From contig SZPM01000010.1 in NCBI GenBank assembly GCA_030263715.1, positions 15,478 to 79,477 of the forward strand: 64,000 nucleotides of DNA. The letters are read 5' to 3'. This DNA comes from ATM1 sp003577165 (GTDB lineage: Bacteria; Armatimonadota; Fimbriimonadia; Fimbriimonadales; ATM1). The notes beneath the pieces are model-generated. The model was not told the origin of the DNA, ran no database searches, and was given only the letters and a program-made list of their open reading frames with translations. Positions 53,401-60,741 of this stretch are shown here, one piece after another. A program made the position numbers and the translations under genes. How positions within the stretch are numbered: the first letter of the stretch is position 1; every line of letters starts with the position of its first letter.

Positions 53401-53644
53401 CATTGCCTTCATAGGTCGCCGTAAAGGCAAGCCACTTGCCGTCGGGCGAAAACTTGGCGCGCACTTCGGGGCCCGCGTCGTTCGTCAGTTTGCGAGCGAT
53501 GCCGCCGCTCGCCGATGCTGTCCAAAGGTCTCCGGCATAAGAAAAGACCACTTGGTCGCCGTGGATGTCGGGGAACCTCAGCAGTCTGCCCTCGACGGCG
53601 GGGCCTTGCGCGGAGACGATTGCGATTGCAGTGAGAAGAACCAT
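50459..53644 (-). CDS. Secreted tricorn protease homologue 2
   Basis: The product is 1061 aa. A short signal peptide ends near residue 13 (IVSA-Q). Two propellers occupy about residues 20-560, with repeated 'WSPDGKWILF' and 'WTPDGKAIVF' blade turns. The tricorn core ('SFWDAWRYERDNFWAPTMNGMDW'), a PDZ domain ('GDYIVAIDGEPVG') and the S41 domain follow. The candidate catalytic Ser 946 is in 'INPYGGSGGDAFPYF'. The Asp/Gly environment is closer to true tricorn than in homologue 1. It is monocistronic by appearance, with a terminator below. Confidence 0.92.
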   Translation of the reverse strand: MVLLTAIAIVSAQGPAVEGRLLRFPDIHGDQVVFSYAGDLWTASASGGIARKLTNDAGPEVRAKFSPDGKWLAFTATYEGNADIYVMPSSGGEPKRLTYHPGADTMVDWTPDGKAIVFRSARESVTQRYTKLFTIPATGGTPAALPMDEGGQGSASPDGKTFAYVRMSTENAAWKRYRGGNQSFISFYDTANHRYWEMDKDKSASMWPMWVGNNVYYVNDGDGVYNLYAYDTQSKKSRKLTNFNDYDVKFPSEGTGTIVFERDARLWKFDLKSNQTNPIPITVFTDHVRARPRRAEVGNEVADATISPSGTRVALEAHGEIFSVPAKEGLTYNATKTAGVRDRFPRWSPDGKWILFLSDKTGEYEFYKQKSDLSEAPIQLTFGAKIGYNAATWSPDSKRAFFMDIGNTLYVLDVEAKTVTTVGFAEWGGYQDAVWSPDSKWLAYSKANAEGLGQVYLYNVDSREESLVSDGLFQDQTPVFDAESKYLFFASARDFNPAIGTFELSFIFSDAFRIYGYTLRPDVASPFAPKNEIEKVADEAPKTDPSGGQGGDAKQAAAWDLKFDRGRMFALPLPPGNYVLAASAPGRLFYLSGPVLFQFDFAGKQAAPILEGFQAGEFSPKRDKFVYIAGPVVGVIPVAPGQKVGNGRVNTGDMETTIDPRSEWTQSFWDAWRYERDNFWAPTMNGMDWKAMGDKYAGWLPWVGDRSDLDYLLIELLGELATGHSYVMPGPTPGNPPIGTGLLGADYERTPSGIRFKKVFRGQNWDSGRRAPLNEPGMNVQDGDYIVAIDGEPVGPNSDIDQMLVGKADKVVEISVNSKPGMDGSRKLLVQPIASEAGLRNADWIDSRREYVEQKSNGRIGYVYVPDTQFSGIIEFYKMLYAQWDKDALIVDERYNGGGFIPTFFIEMLQRQNMAWWKPRYGNSFRTPSPAVLGPKAMLINPYGGSGGDAFPYFFRKAGLGKVIGMRTWGGLVGITGSYSLMSGGAVTAAEFAVWDVVDGKPQWVVENIGVSPDIEVDNRPDLVFKGQDPQLDKAIEVLLDELKRNPVKRPNHPPFRGGGG

Positions 53645-53803
53645 AAAGTCTGAAAACCCTCCTATCTTGGGGACGCCGCCAGGTTACCAGGCTGGGTGCG
53701 AGGCGTCGCCCTCCCGGAAGCCGAAGCGGGCCCGAGGGCCTAATCCGCCAAGGAATTCAATAACCCAGACTCAAAACCGCTCGATCTGCCGCAAAATGGA
53801 GGC

Positions 53804-55276
53804 ATGGCCGGCGACCTGACCCTGCGAGAGAAAATCGCCCACCTGCTGCGAAGGTTCGGCCTCGGAGCGACGCGGGCCGAACTCGACGAACTCGAGAAGT
53901 TGGGACTCGAAGGCGCGATCCACCGACTCCTCGATTACGACGCCGTGGATCCCGGCATTGACCCGAGTCCGTGGGAGTTCGCCTTCACCGAGGGCGACCA
54001 ACTGAACCTCGACTCGCCGCGATTCGCGCAGTACTGGACCTACCGAATGCTGATGACGCGGCGTCCGGTCGAGGAGAAACTCACGCTCTTCTGGCACGAC
54101 CACTTCGCGGTGAGCGCAGCCAAAGTGGAATTCGGGCCGATGATGCTCGAGTATCTCAACACGCTCCGCTCACACGCCTGCGGCAACTTCCGGACGATGC
54201 TCGGCGCGATCAGTCGCGATCCCGCGATGATGCAATGGCTCGATTTGAGTCAGAGCAACAAGTTCAGCCCGAACGAGAACTTTGCGCGCGAACTGCTCGA
54301 ACTCTTCACCATGAGCAAGGGATACACGGAGGGCGACGTGAAAGAGGTCGCGCGCGCCTTCACGGGATGGAGCGCGATCCCCACCTGGCTCGATCCGCAG
54401 AAGGGTGATTACCCGGATCAAATCAAACGAACCGTGAAGCAGGGGGGGCCACTCATCCTCTTCATCATCGTCCCCCTTCTTCAAGATACGGGAACCAAAA
54501 CCATCCTCGGTCAAACGGGGAACTTCGACCAGGACGATGTCCTCGACATGCTCGTCGCGCGACCGGAGACCGCGGAGAACGTCACCACGAAATTGTGGGA
54601 GTTCTTCGCCTATCCGAACCCGGAGCCGTCGGTGAAGGCGCGGCTCCAGCGAGCGTTCGTGTCATCGAAATACGAAATCCGCCCAGTGCTTCATGAAATC
54701 GCCAAGAGCGACGAGTTCTACAGCGCCAAGTGCGTTCGCACGAAAGTGAAATCGCCGGTGGACTTCACCGTCGCGCTGCTGAGACAACTCGAACTGCAGC
54801 CCATCCTCAAATCGCTCCGCAAACCGGATGCGAAACTCGACACGCCGATCGCAAACGAAATCACGGGAGCCACCGGCTTCCTCGTCGGATGGATGAACCA
54901 GCAGGGAATGCTGCTCCTCTACCCGCCCGACGTCGGCGGATGGGAGTGGGGCGAGAAGTGGATCACTTCGGCGGCCATGCTCGCGCGAATGCAGACTGCG
55001 GACCTCCTCTTCGGAAATGACAAAGAGGTGCGGCCTCTCACGGACTACGTCGCGAAGCAGATCAATGGGACCGGCCGCGCGAACTCGCTCGAAGTCGCGC
55101 GCGCATTCGCCGACAGATTCGACGCCTCGATCCCGCAACCGAAACTCGAACTGCTCGCCGACGCGTGCGAAAAACGCGGCGGGCCGCAATCCCTGCTCAC
55201 GCCGGCCAAGGCCGCCCCTCTGCTCGGAGAGATGGGCAAACTCCTGTTCGGCATGCCTGAATTCAACATGGGTTAG
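53804..55276 (+). CDS. DUF1800 family protein, orphan copy
   Basis: The product is 490 aa. It shares the motifs of the first copy: 'REKIAHLLRRFGLGATRAELD', 'PVEEKLTLFWHDHFAVSAAKVEFGPMMLEYLNTLRSHA', 'NENFARELLELFTMSKGYTEGDVKEVARAFTGWSA', 'NVTTKLWEFFAYPNPEPSVKARLQRAF' and 'YPPDVGGWEWG'. No DUF1501 gene is next to it, unlike its paralogue. The copy has a hydrophobic insert 'GPLILFIIVPLLQDTG' in place of the usual HDTG region. The function is unknown. Confidence 0.9.
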   Translation: MAGDLTLREKIAHLLRRFGLGATRAELDELEKLGLEGAIHRLLDYDAVDPGIDPSPWEFAFTEGDQLNLDSPRFAQYWTYRMLMTRRPVEEKLTLFWHDHFAVSAAKVEFGPMMLEYLNTLRSHACGNFRTMLGAISRDPAMMQWLDLSQSNKFSPNENFARELLELFTMSKGYTEGDVKEVARAFTGWSAIPTWLDPQKGDYPDQIKRTVKQGGPLILFIIVPLLQDTGTKTILGQTGNFDQDDVLDMLVARPETAENVTTKLWEFFAYPNPEPSVKARLQRAFVSSKYEIRPVLHEIAKSDEFYSAKCVRTKVKSPVDFTVALLRQLELQPILKSLRKPDAKLDTPIANEITGATGFLVGWMNQQGMLLLYPPDVGGWEWGEKWITSAAMLARMQTADLLFGNDKEVRPLTDYVAKQINGTGRANSLEVARAFADRFDASIPQPKLELLADACEKRGGPQSLLTPAKAAPLLGEMGKLLFGMPEFNMG

Positions 55277-55299
55277 CCGCTTCGCGGTAGATTTTCTGC

Positions 55300-55914
55300 A
55301 TGGCCGAATCAGTCCATGCACGCATCGAACGACTTGAACGTTTGCTACGGATGCAGCAGATCTTGATTGCGATCCTGCTCCTTGCCATCGGCGCGATCTT
55401 CGCTTATGGCTTCTCGCAGGATTCGCGGGAGTTGACACTCAAATCGCTGCGCTTCGTGAACGAAGACGGAAAGCCCGCCGCCCTCTTTTATGGAACGAAA
55501 GAGGGATTCGAGGGATACGTCTACGGACGCTCCGCAGAGGGACAGGACTACGTCCCCGCTCTCAAACTCACCGGCGACAAGACCGGCGGCCAAATCGAAC
55601 TCTTTGACGAAAAGGGCCGCAAAGTCCTCGATTTCGTGAGGGGCGACAGCGGGGGAGCGATCGCCGTGTACCACGAGAGCGGCGAAATCTGCGCGTCTCT
55701 CTCCGCATGGTCGGATCGAGGATCGCGTCTCGAACTGATGGACACGCGGGGGCGGGAGCGAGCGTTCCTCGAAGCAGATTTACTCGGCGCTCTGCTCAAA
55801 ATGAACATCGCGAAGGGGCCTGTGGTCAGCCTCTACACGCTCCTGGATGGAGGTCACCTCGCCCTCTTCGATGAAAAACTGGATGCGGTCGTAAACCTCC
55901 CGCCGCCGAAGTGA
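55300..55914 (+). CDS. Single-pass membrane protein with beta-rich extracytoplasmic domain
   Basis: The product is 204 aa. Residues about 5-18 are charged and helical, followed by a transmembrane helix (about 20-38, ILIAILLLAIGAIFAYGF). The remainder is beta-rich with repeats of 'GGQIELFDEKGRKVL', 'GGAIAVYHESGEIC' and 'GGHLALFDEKLDAV' every 25-30 residues, giving a solenoid-like look. It follows the orphan DUF1800 gene by 23 bp. The family is not recognised. Confidence 0.75.
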   Translation: MAESVHARIERLERLLRMQQILIAILLLAIGAIFAYGFSQDSRELTLKSLRFVNEDGKPAALFYGTKEGFEGYVYGRSAEGQDYVPALKLTGDKTGGQIELFDEKGRKVLDFVRGDSGGAIAVYHESGEICASLSAWSDRGSRLELMDTRGRERAFLEADLLGALLKMNIAKGPVVSLYTLLDGGHLALFDEKLDAVVNLPPPK

Positions 55915-55930
55915 CCGCAGAGGTTCGGCG

Positions 55931-56401
55931 TCAATCGGCTTCCGCGAGAAGCGCGTCGAGATCGAGCGGGTCCGTCACCATCACGAGTTCGCCCCCCCGC
56001 CTCGGCCACTCCGACTCCGGCCTGTCGCGATACAGTTCGAGTCCGTTTCCGTCCGGATCGCTCAAGTACACCGCCTCGCTCACCCCGTGATCTGCCGCGC
56101 CGAGAATCGGCGTTCCCGATTCGATGACACGCTTCACAGCGCGCGCAAGCGAGGCGCGATCCGGATACAAGATCGCCGCATGATAAAGGCCGGTTGAGTT
56201 CCGGGGGGGCGGCGAGCCGCCTCGGCTCTCCCAGACGTTCAATCCGAGGTGGTGGTGATACCCGCCCCACGACAAGAACGCCGCCGCCGCGCCGTACCTC
56301 TGCTGCACGTCCATCCCGAGCACGTCGCGATAAAACACAACCGCCCTCTCCAAATCCGACACCTTCAGGTGCACATGGCCAATCACCGGATGCGCTTCCA
56401 C
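55931..56401 (-). CDS. VOC-family protein (extradiol dioxygenase-like, CatE type)
   Basis: The product is 156 aa from GTG 56401, which begins 'VEAHPVIGHVHLKVSDLERAVVFYRDVLGMDV'. The upstream extension to 56473 has no family character. The VOC halves are 'GHVHLKVSD' (His ligand) and 'GLYHAAILYPDRASLARAVKRVIE...DHGVSEAVYLSDPDGNGLELY' with the metal Glu in 'GLELY'. It resembles the first module of catechol 2,3-dioxygenase-type proteins, so it may be a truncated or single-module form. Confidence 0.8.
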   Translation of the reverse strand: MEAHPVIGHVHLKVSDLERAVVFYRDVLGMDVQQRYGAAAAFLSWGGYHHHLGLNVWESRGGSPPPRNSTGLYHAAILYPDRASLARAVKRVIESGTPILGAADHGVSEAVYLSDPDGNGLELYRDRPESEWPRRGGELVMVTDPLDLDALLAEAD

Positions 56402-56418
56402 ACCCCCATTGTATCGCG

Positions 56419-57084
56419 CTATTCGCCTCTTGGTCGTGTGTGGTCGGCGCACCAACGCCGGTACTGCTCCCATGTTTGATATCGCAGCTGACCAGGTTCG
56501 AAGTTCACCATCGTTCCGCTCAGCCCCGTCGCCTCCAACTCCCTGGCGTGGTCGCCGAGGTACGTCGCCATGAACCGAGCGCGCTCGCGCCCCGAAGGAC
56601 GCGCTTTATCTGCAGGGAAGTCCGCCATCATCGCCGACAGGAGCAGGCCGTTGATCACAGGCAGGACGATCGGGTGATCGTCTGTTCCGTGGACCTGGAA
56701 CGCCAGACTCGTCCGCCTCCCGTCTTCGTGCGCAAACCGCTGCACACCGTGCACCGCGTACGATTCGGGAAACGCCATCACTTCGACGCCTCCGTCGGGC
56801 TTGAAACCGGAAAGTTTGGTGGACCAGAAGTTCAGAAACGCTCCCAGGCGAGCCGAGTCAAGTTTGAGCGCCTTAACCTCCTCCGGGCTCATCAATTGGA
56901 GCAGTTCCGTGGCATTTCGAGAGACGGCGGCGGCGAGCGAGTCTCTGGCAACCCGTTCGAGATCCACCTCCGCACGCCTCGGCAGCCAGAGCCAGACGGC
57001 AACCGCCATCGTCGCAATCACGGCAACGGTGGCAGCCGCCTTGTTCCGACTTCGGGTCCGTGCTTCACGTGCTTGATGCTTCAT
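56419..57084 (-). CDS. Single-pass membrane protein of unknown function
   Basis: The product is 221 aa. A transmembrane segment at residues about 15-34 follows a basic tail. The extracytoplasmic part is mixed helix-strand ('VARDSLAAAVSRNATELLQLMSPEEVKALKLD', 'FLNFWSTKLSGFKPDGGVEVMAFPESYAVHGVQRFAHEDGRRTSLAFQVHG'), somewhat like membrane-associated binding domains. It lies downstream of the pseudopilin on the same strand (30-bp gap). Confidence 0.7.
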   Translation of the reverse strand: MKHQAREARTRSRNKAAATVAVIATMAVAVWLWLPRRAEVDLERVARDSLAAAVSRNATELLQLMSPEEVKALKLDSARLGAFLNFWSTKLSGFKPDGGVEVMAFPESYAVHGVQRFAHEDGRRTSLAFQVHGTDDHPIVLPVINGLLLSAMMADFPADKARPSGRERARFMATYLGDHARELEATGLSGTMVNFEPGQLRYQTWEQYRRWCADHTRPRGE

Positions 57085-57114
57085 GCCCGCGCGGTCCTCT
57101 CTTCGCCGCGTGTG

Positions 57115-57714
57115 TTACTCGGCAACGCGCGAGTACCAATCCAGCCAGCCGGCGTTTCCCTTCTGCAGACGGTTAATGACCTGGCCGCTCAGCAGGACTG
57201 CGAGCGCGCGCTTGGTGGTATGCGGTGCGCGCATGTGAGTGCCGGGCTTGTTGCAAAACGCGTCAAGTGCCAACACCGAAATCTCCTGATATCGAGGGAA
57301 ATAACCCCGCGTGACACCTCCCGGCCAGCTTGCGACGATGTCCTCATACATCGAAGCTGCGTAATGGATATACCCGTCTCTCGAGGCGAGTGACGAGAAG
57401 CGAATCGTTTCATCCGGTCCGCAAGGGCTCTCCCATACAGACGCAGGCAATCCGAGCAGCGTTTGGTTGAAGTAGCTCCATGGAGGGAGCCCATATCTGT
57501 ATGTCGAGTGATATGTGTCTGTGCCGTCGTAGTCCTGCCTATACACTTCGACGGCGAGATAGATGGCCTGCAAGCGGGAAACCGAAGTCTGAATCTTGGC
57601 CGCGTTTCGCATAGACACAATGACTGGCGTAATGATCGCGACGAGAATGGCGATAATGGATACCGTAACGAGAGCCTCAATGATCGTAAGGCCCATTTCA
57701 GTTCTGCGCTTCAC
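57115..57714 (-). CDS. Prepilin-like (type II secretion / type IV pilus) pseudopilin
   Basis: The product is 199 aa. The prepilin signal is 'MGLTIIEALVTVSIIAILVAIITPVI': cleavage should follow the Gly, with Glu at position 5 of the mature protein. The rest is a globular head with a conserved 'YGLPPWSYFNQTLLGLPASVW' region and no H-x-DG motif. It overlaps the upstream thioredoxin-like gene by 4 bp, so the two are co-translated. Confidence 0.85.
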   Translation of the reverse strand: MKRRTEMGLTIIEALVTVSIIAILVAIITPVIVSMRNAAKIQTSVSRLQAIYLAVEVYRQDYDGTDTYHSTYRYGLPPWSYFNQTLLGLPASVWESPCGPDETIRFSSLASRDGYIHYAASMYEDIVASWPGGVTRGYFPRYQEISVLALDAFCNKPGTHMRAPHTTKRALAVLLSGQVINRLQKGNAGWLDWYSRVAE

Positions 57715-58283
57715 CCCCTCCTCCTAAACTTGCGGATGAATTCCTCCATCGTTTCATTCTTGTGAGGGCTCGACGTCACGCCAGTTGTCGTGTTGCAGAC
57801 GAGAATCTGAGGAGCCTCGTCATAGAATTTCCTCGGCACCAACGCTGCAGTCGCATCCAGGATAAAGCGCAACTTGGGGTGTTTCTCGCGCCAACTTGCG
57901 GCAGCTTGGGGCACTTCGCGCGCGACGATTACGGGGATTAGATCGACCACTTCGCACACTTGCTCGACGAGTGATTCCAGCTGTCCGCATCCTCCGCAGG
58001 GAAGAGTCATCACCAAGAGGTCCTTGCCAGAGCGGATCGTTCTGCCCCAGTAGTCGCGAAGGGGAAGAGTGAGAGGCAGATCAGGAGGAAGAGAGTGCCA
58101 TCGTTGGTCGATTCGACGCTCCGACGGCGCCTCTCGGCGGTCCGTGCGGTACACCTGAAGCCCGGTGATTGCTACCATGCCGATACACAATATCCCCGGC
58201 CCAATCCAGGCGCTGCGAGCGATCCGACGCGTCGTTCGCCGGATCACTCCGCCATGCGAATCCGCCCCCAGTTGACTGTCCAT
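57711..58283 (-). CDS. Membrane-anchored thioredoxin-like protein with CGGC motif
   Basis: The product is 190 aa. A transmembrane helix (about residues 27-46, WIGPGILCIGMVAITGLQVY) is followed by a thioredoxin-like domain with 'GKDLLVMTLPCGGCGQLESLVEQV' (CxxC motif CGGC near residue 96). The domain lies outside the cytoplasm. It could form or isomerise disulfides in exported proteins, such as the Cys-rich product encoded at 59210-59632. It overlaps the pseudopilin and has its own strong promoter. Confidence 0.7.
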   Translation of the reverse strand: MDSQLGADSHGGVIRRTTRRIARSAWIGPGILCIGMVAITGLQVYRTDRREAPSERRIDQRWHSLPPDLPLTLPLRDYWGRTIRSGKDLLVMTLPCGGCGQLESLVEQVCEVVDLIPVIVAREVPQAAASWREKHPKLRFILDATAALVPRKFYDEAPQILVCNTTTGVTSSPHKNETMEEFIRKFRRRG

Positions 58284-58303
58284 GAAGCAACGCTCCAGAG
58301 AGT

Positions 58304-58332
58304 AGTGTAATATGGCTCGCTTCAGTTGTCAA
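58304..58332 (-). promoter_or_regulatory. Sigma-70 promoter of thioredoxin-like / pseudopilin operon
   Basis: On the minus strand, a perfect TTGACA (58327-58332) is followed after exactly 17 bp by TACACT (58304-58309). The predicted transcript starts about 14 nt before the ATG of the thioredoxin-like gene. Confidence 0.75.
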
Positions 58333-58532
58333 CAATTCGCATCGCTAAGAATGAGAAATACTCAGTAGCTATCCCCGGCCCCCTCAAGCATCGACACGTC
58401 TCAACGTTGAAGGCTCACGAGAGGAGTATCGACAGTAGATGGTGATAACCGTTCCGATCCGAGTCGCAGATTCTGCGGCCGTGTTCTTTTAGCTCGCGCA
58501 AATGACTGCGCGCAGGCGTCCGAGAGTTTGCC
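58333..58532. other. 200-bp gap between two pseudopilin units
   Basis: No gene is seen in any frame. It has a small inverted repeat (GCAGATTCTGC) and otherwise no notable structure. It is the longest gap upstream of the capsid part. Confidence 0.5.
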
Positions 58533-59198
58533 CTACCACTCTCCGATGCGGTGGTGTTCGATGTGCCAGTCGAAATACAGCATGTTCGTCCCGTCGCCGT
58601 GTGCGCTCCGCATCGTGACCGGCTGCTCCTCCCCGATCGGCGCAGGCTCCAGGTCCTCCCAATAGTGATCGAAGAGGTACACCATGTCCGACGGTTGCTG
58701 CAGCGCAGAAAGGCGAATCACCCAGGTTTGTGCGTCAGGATCAACGAATTGCTCGCTCGCGATCTTGACGGTGTCGTAACTCGTATATACGTTCCTTCGG
58801 TCGCCGGGCGATTCACCTGCTGCCAGAAACTCAGTCCCGCGATGTGAGTCGAGCGGACACCAGAACTGCTCGGAAGCGACGCCATATCCGGCGACGCATC
58901 TTTGCCACTCCTTCGGCCTCGCAATAATCTTGTAGCGGTTTTGCGTCGCCCCATACTCGATGTCGACGCTGTGAAGCCAGTACGGCGGCAGAGTTTCGTC
59001 ATGCTCGGCAGCGTACATTGCGAGGGCTTTGCCGATCTGACTCAGATTGCCCGTACATGTGGTGATCTGTGCCTTTCGCTTCGCCCCCACAAGGACTGGT
59101 AATGCAATCGCCACTATGAGCGCGATCACACCGAGAACGATGAGCGCCTCCAGTAGGGTCAGCCCGCGAGCTGAATCGCTATCCCGTGCGGTACGCAT
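58533..59198 (-). CDS. H-x-DG-type pseudopilin (prepilin-type cleavage/methylation domain)
   Basis: The product is 221 aa. The prepilin signal 'RGLTLLEALIVLGVIALIVAIALPVLVGAKRKAQITTCTGNLSQIGKALAMYAAEHD' is standard, with Gly at the cleavage point and Glu 5. The C-terminal 'RSAHGDGTNMLYFDWHIEHH' is the H-x-DG-like motif seen in planctomycete and Armatimonadota pseudopilins. It would assemble in a type II-like secretion or pilus machine. It is 11 bp downstream of the Cys-rich gene. Confidence 0.88.
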   Translation of the reverse strand: MRTARDSDSARGLTLLEALIVLGVIALIVAIALPVLVGAKRKAQITTCTGNLSQIGKALAMYAAEHDETLPPYWLHSVDIEYGATQNRYKIIARPKEWQRCVAGYGVASEQFWCPLDSHRGTEFLAAGESPGDRRNVYTSYDTVKIASEQFVDPDAQTWVIRLSALQQPSDMVYLFDHYWEDLEPAPIGEEQPVTMRSAHGDGTNMLYFDWHIEHHRIGEW

Positions 59199-59209
59199 GG
59201 TCCACTAAA

Positions 59210-59632
59210 TCAACCCCCCGGATTCTGCCCGGGATCGTAGTACACGCAAGACTTTCGGTAGTAGTGGATCACTTCAGGTATGGTGCCCTGGCAATTGGAG
59301 TGATTATGCCAGATTAATTCAGAGCATCTTGAATCGTAGCAGCCGACGGACTGATTGATACATCCTTGTAGGTTCTGGGGATCCACGTACTTGTGTGAAC
59401 CGCCTGGGATGTTGATGCATCCCGTGACTTTGCACGCGGCCTCTCCATTGCAATTCGCTCCACCACACGGATCTGCTCCGGTGTCTGAACTGTTGGCCAT
59501 TAGAGCGCAAGCCAAAAGGGCGTACGTCATGACCAGCGCGTAGTACTTCGCGCCATTACGCGCAACGTTTGCACCCACACTGTCCAGCCAATTTCGGTTA
59601 TTGCTGCTCCTTCCTTGCCCATTGAGACTCAT
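59210..59632 (-). CDS. Cys-rich exported protein
   Basis: The product is 140 aa from ATG 59632, chosen because AAGGAGG lies 6 nt upstream. Residues about 28-45 (KYYALVMTYALLACALMANS) form a signal or membrane segment. The mature part has nine cysteines in a short, Gly/Asn-rich sequence ('CGGANCNGEAACKVTGC', 'CINQSVGCYDSRCSEL', 'NCQGTIP', 'SCVYY'), so it should be disulfide-rich. No family is known to me. Association with two pseudopilins and a thioredoxin-like protein suggests an exported, oxidatively folded product. Confidence 0.7.
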   Translation of the reverse strand: MSLNGQGRSSNNRNWLDSVGANVARNGAKYYALVMTYALLACALMANSSDTGADPCGGANCNGEAACKVTGCINIPGGSHKYVDPQNLQGCINQSVGCYDSRCSELIWHNHSNCQGTIPEVIHYYRKSCVYYDPGQNPGG

Positions 59633-59658
59633 CACTTCCTCCTTGGGTGCCGATATTC

Positions 59659-59730
59659 CCGGCGCCATTATGTGCGCCGGAAGTGCAGAGAGAGAGAGAG
59701 AGAGACATCAGAATCTGGTATAAATACCAG
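59659..59730 (-). promoter_or_regulatory. Repeat/palindrome cluster upstream of Cys-rich gene
   Basis: Three elements lie in 72 bp: a CCGGCGC/GCGCCGG hairpin (59659-59680), a run of nine AG dinucleotides (59687-59704), and a palindrome CTGGTATAAATACCAG (59715-59730). They sit just upstream of the Cys-rich gene and could be its operator and slippage-prone promoter. Confidence 0.5.
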
Positions 59731-59751
59731 CTCAACCCGTTCCCAGCCCCC

Positions 59752-60054
59752 TCAGTGCGCCAGGATGAACTTGCACGCCAGGCTGCCCCGGAACGTCCGC
59801 CGGACGATCTTCAGCACAGCCAAACTCCGCCCGTCGAACACCAAGGTGTCCGTCGCCACCGTCGAGTCGTCGTCCGGCACCACGAACAGCAGGATCGGCC
59901 GAGTCGCCGCGTCCACCGACGCCTGAGGCGCATACCGCGCCGCAACCGATGGCGGCACGATGCCGATCAGCGCCTTCCGTGGGTTCCCGCCCACAGTGAA
60001 CGTCTCCCCGGCGCGAGCCACAAGCCTGCGAATGCGATGTTGAATCTCTACCAT
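59752..60054 (-). CDS. Phage-like small protein (possible head-tail connector)
   Basis: The product is 100 aa. It is rich in strands ('TFTVGGNPRKALIGIVPPSVAARYAP', 'TRPILLFVVPDDDSTVATDTLVFDGRSLAVLKIVRRTF'). Such short beta-rich proteins follow capsid genes in phages as head-closure or adaptor proteins, but sequence alone does not prove that. It overlaps the upstream gene by 7 bp, so it is the last gene of the capsid cassette. Confidence 0.55.
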   Translation of the reverse strand: MVEIQHRIRRLVARAGETFTVGGNPRKALIGIVPPSVAARYAPQASVDAATRPILLFVVPDDDSTVATDTLVFDGRSLAVLKIVRRTFRGSLACKFILAH

Positions 60055-60497
60055 CGCTCGCTCTCCTCATCGGTGAGCCGCTTCTTCGCGATCCGCACGT
60101 TCGGACGCGTCGCGAGCGCGTGCGCGACCGACGGCTTCAGATACGGCCGCAGCCGCTCCCATCCCTGCGCCTTCAAGCCGTAGGGGTCCGCGATGTCCCG
60201 CGCGAGATGCCCGGGGGGGCGCGACGCGATCGTCACGTCGCCGAACGACAGCCACTCGCAGGACCCAGGCTCGCGGAACGCCTGAGCAAGGAACTCGCCT
60301 GCAATGATCTCCGTCGCGCCGAGGTTCAGAGTGCTCTGAAGGCCGGCGTTTCCCGTGTCCGCGATGTGCGCCGCCAAAACGCTGAACTCGATCGCCGGCA
60401 ACTGTTCGGATATCAAGTTCGAAATCTCCGTGTCGAAATCGCTCACCGTAATGCGGCACTTGGCCTTGACGGAACTAACGCTCACCGAGAGCGCCAT
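60048..60497 (-). CDS. Phage-like head completion / connector protein
   Basis: The product is 149 aa from ATG 60497; a longer frame to 60515 begins MKRRKT. 'VSSVKAKCRITVSDFDTEISNLISEQLPAIEF', 'LQSTLNLGATEIIAGEFLAQAFREPG' and a basic tail are of the type seen in phage connector proteins. The position immediately after the capsid gene and two membrane genes supports a virion role. The function is inferred from location. Confidence 0.55.
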   Translation of the reverse strand: MALSVSVSSVKAKCRITVSDFDTEISNLISEQLPAIEFSVLAAHIADTGNAGLQSTLNLGATEIIAGEFLAQAFREPGSCEWLSFGDVTIASRPPGHLARDIADPYGLKAQGWERLRPYLKPSVAHALATRPNVRIAKKRLTDEESERW

Positions 60498-60741
60498 CGT
60501 CTTCCTCCTTTTCAACCAGTCTTCGAAGAAGCTGCGAGTTGCGGCGCACCGCGCCGGTCAGCCTGCAAATGGCCTTGCGCGTGAACGCCGTTTCGGATTT
60601 CAGAGCCTCGAGGCTCGATTCGAGATGTCGGATGAATCGCTCTGCGAACGCGCGCTGCTGCTGAAAACTCGTTCGAATCATCCAGAGCGAGGCGGTGACG
60701 AAGGCGCCCGCAAGCGCGAGCGCCTCCGTGCTTGGTGTCAT
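60475..60741 (-). CDS. Small membrane protein in capsid cassette
   Basis: The product is 88 aa from ATG 60741. One hydrophobic helix (residues about 7-22) is followed by a long basic amphipathic helix ('RAFAERFIRHLESSLEALKSETAFTRKAICRLTGAVRRNSQLLRRL'). It overlaps both neighbours (ATGA with the gene before it and 23 bp with the next). It could be holin-like, but there is no lysin gene in view. The frame is open far upstream through the capsid gene, but I regard that part as a shadow. Confidence 0.55.
   Translation of the reverse strand: MTPSTEALALAGAFVTASLWMIRTSFQQQRAFAERFIRHLESSLEALKSETAFTRKAICRLTGAVRRNSQLLRRLVEKEEDDGALGER

Noticed and set aside
59687..59704. AG-repeat as part of a CRISPR or satellite
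   Set aside because: A single short microsatellite without spacers.
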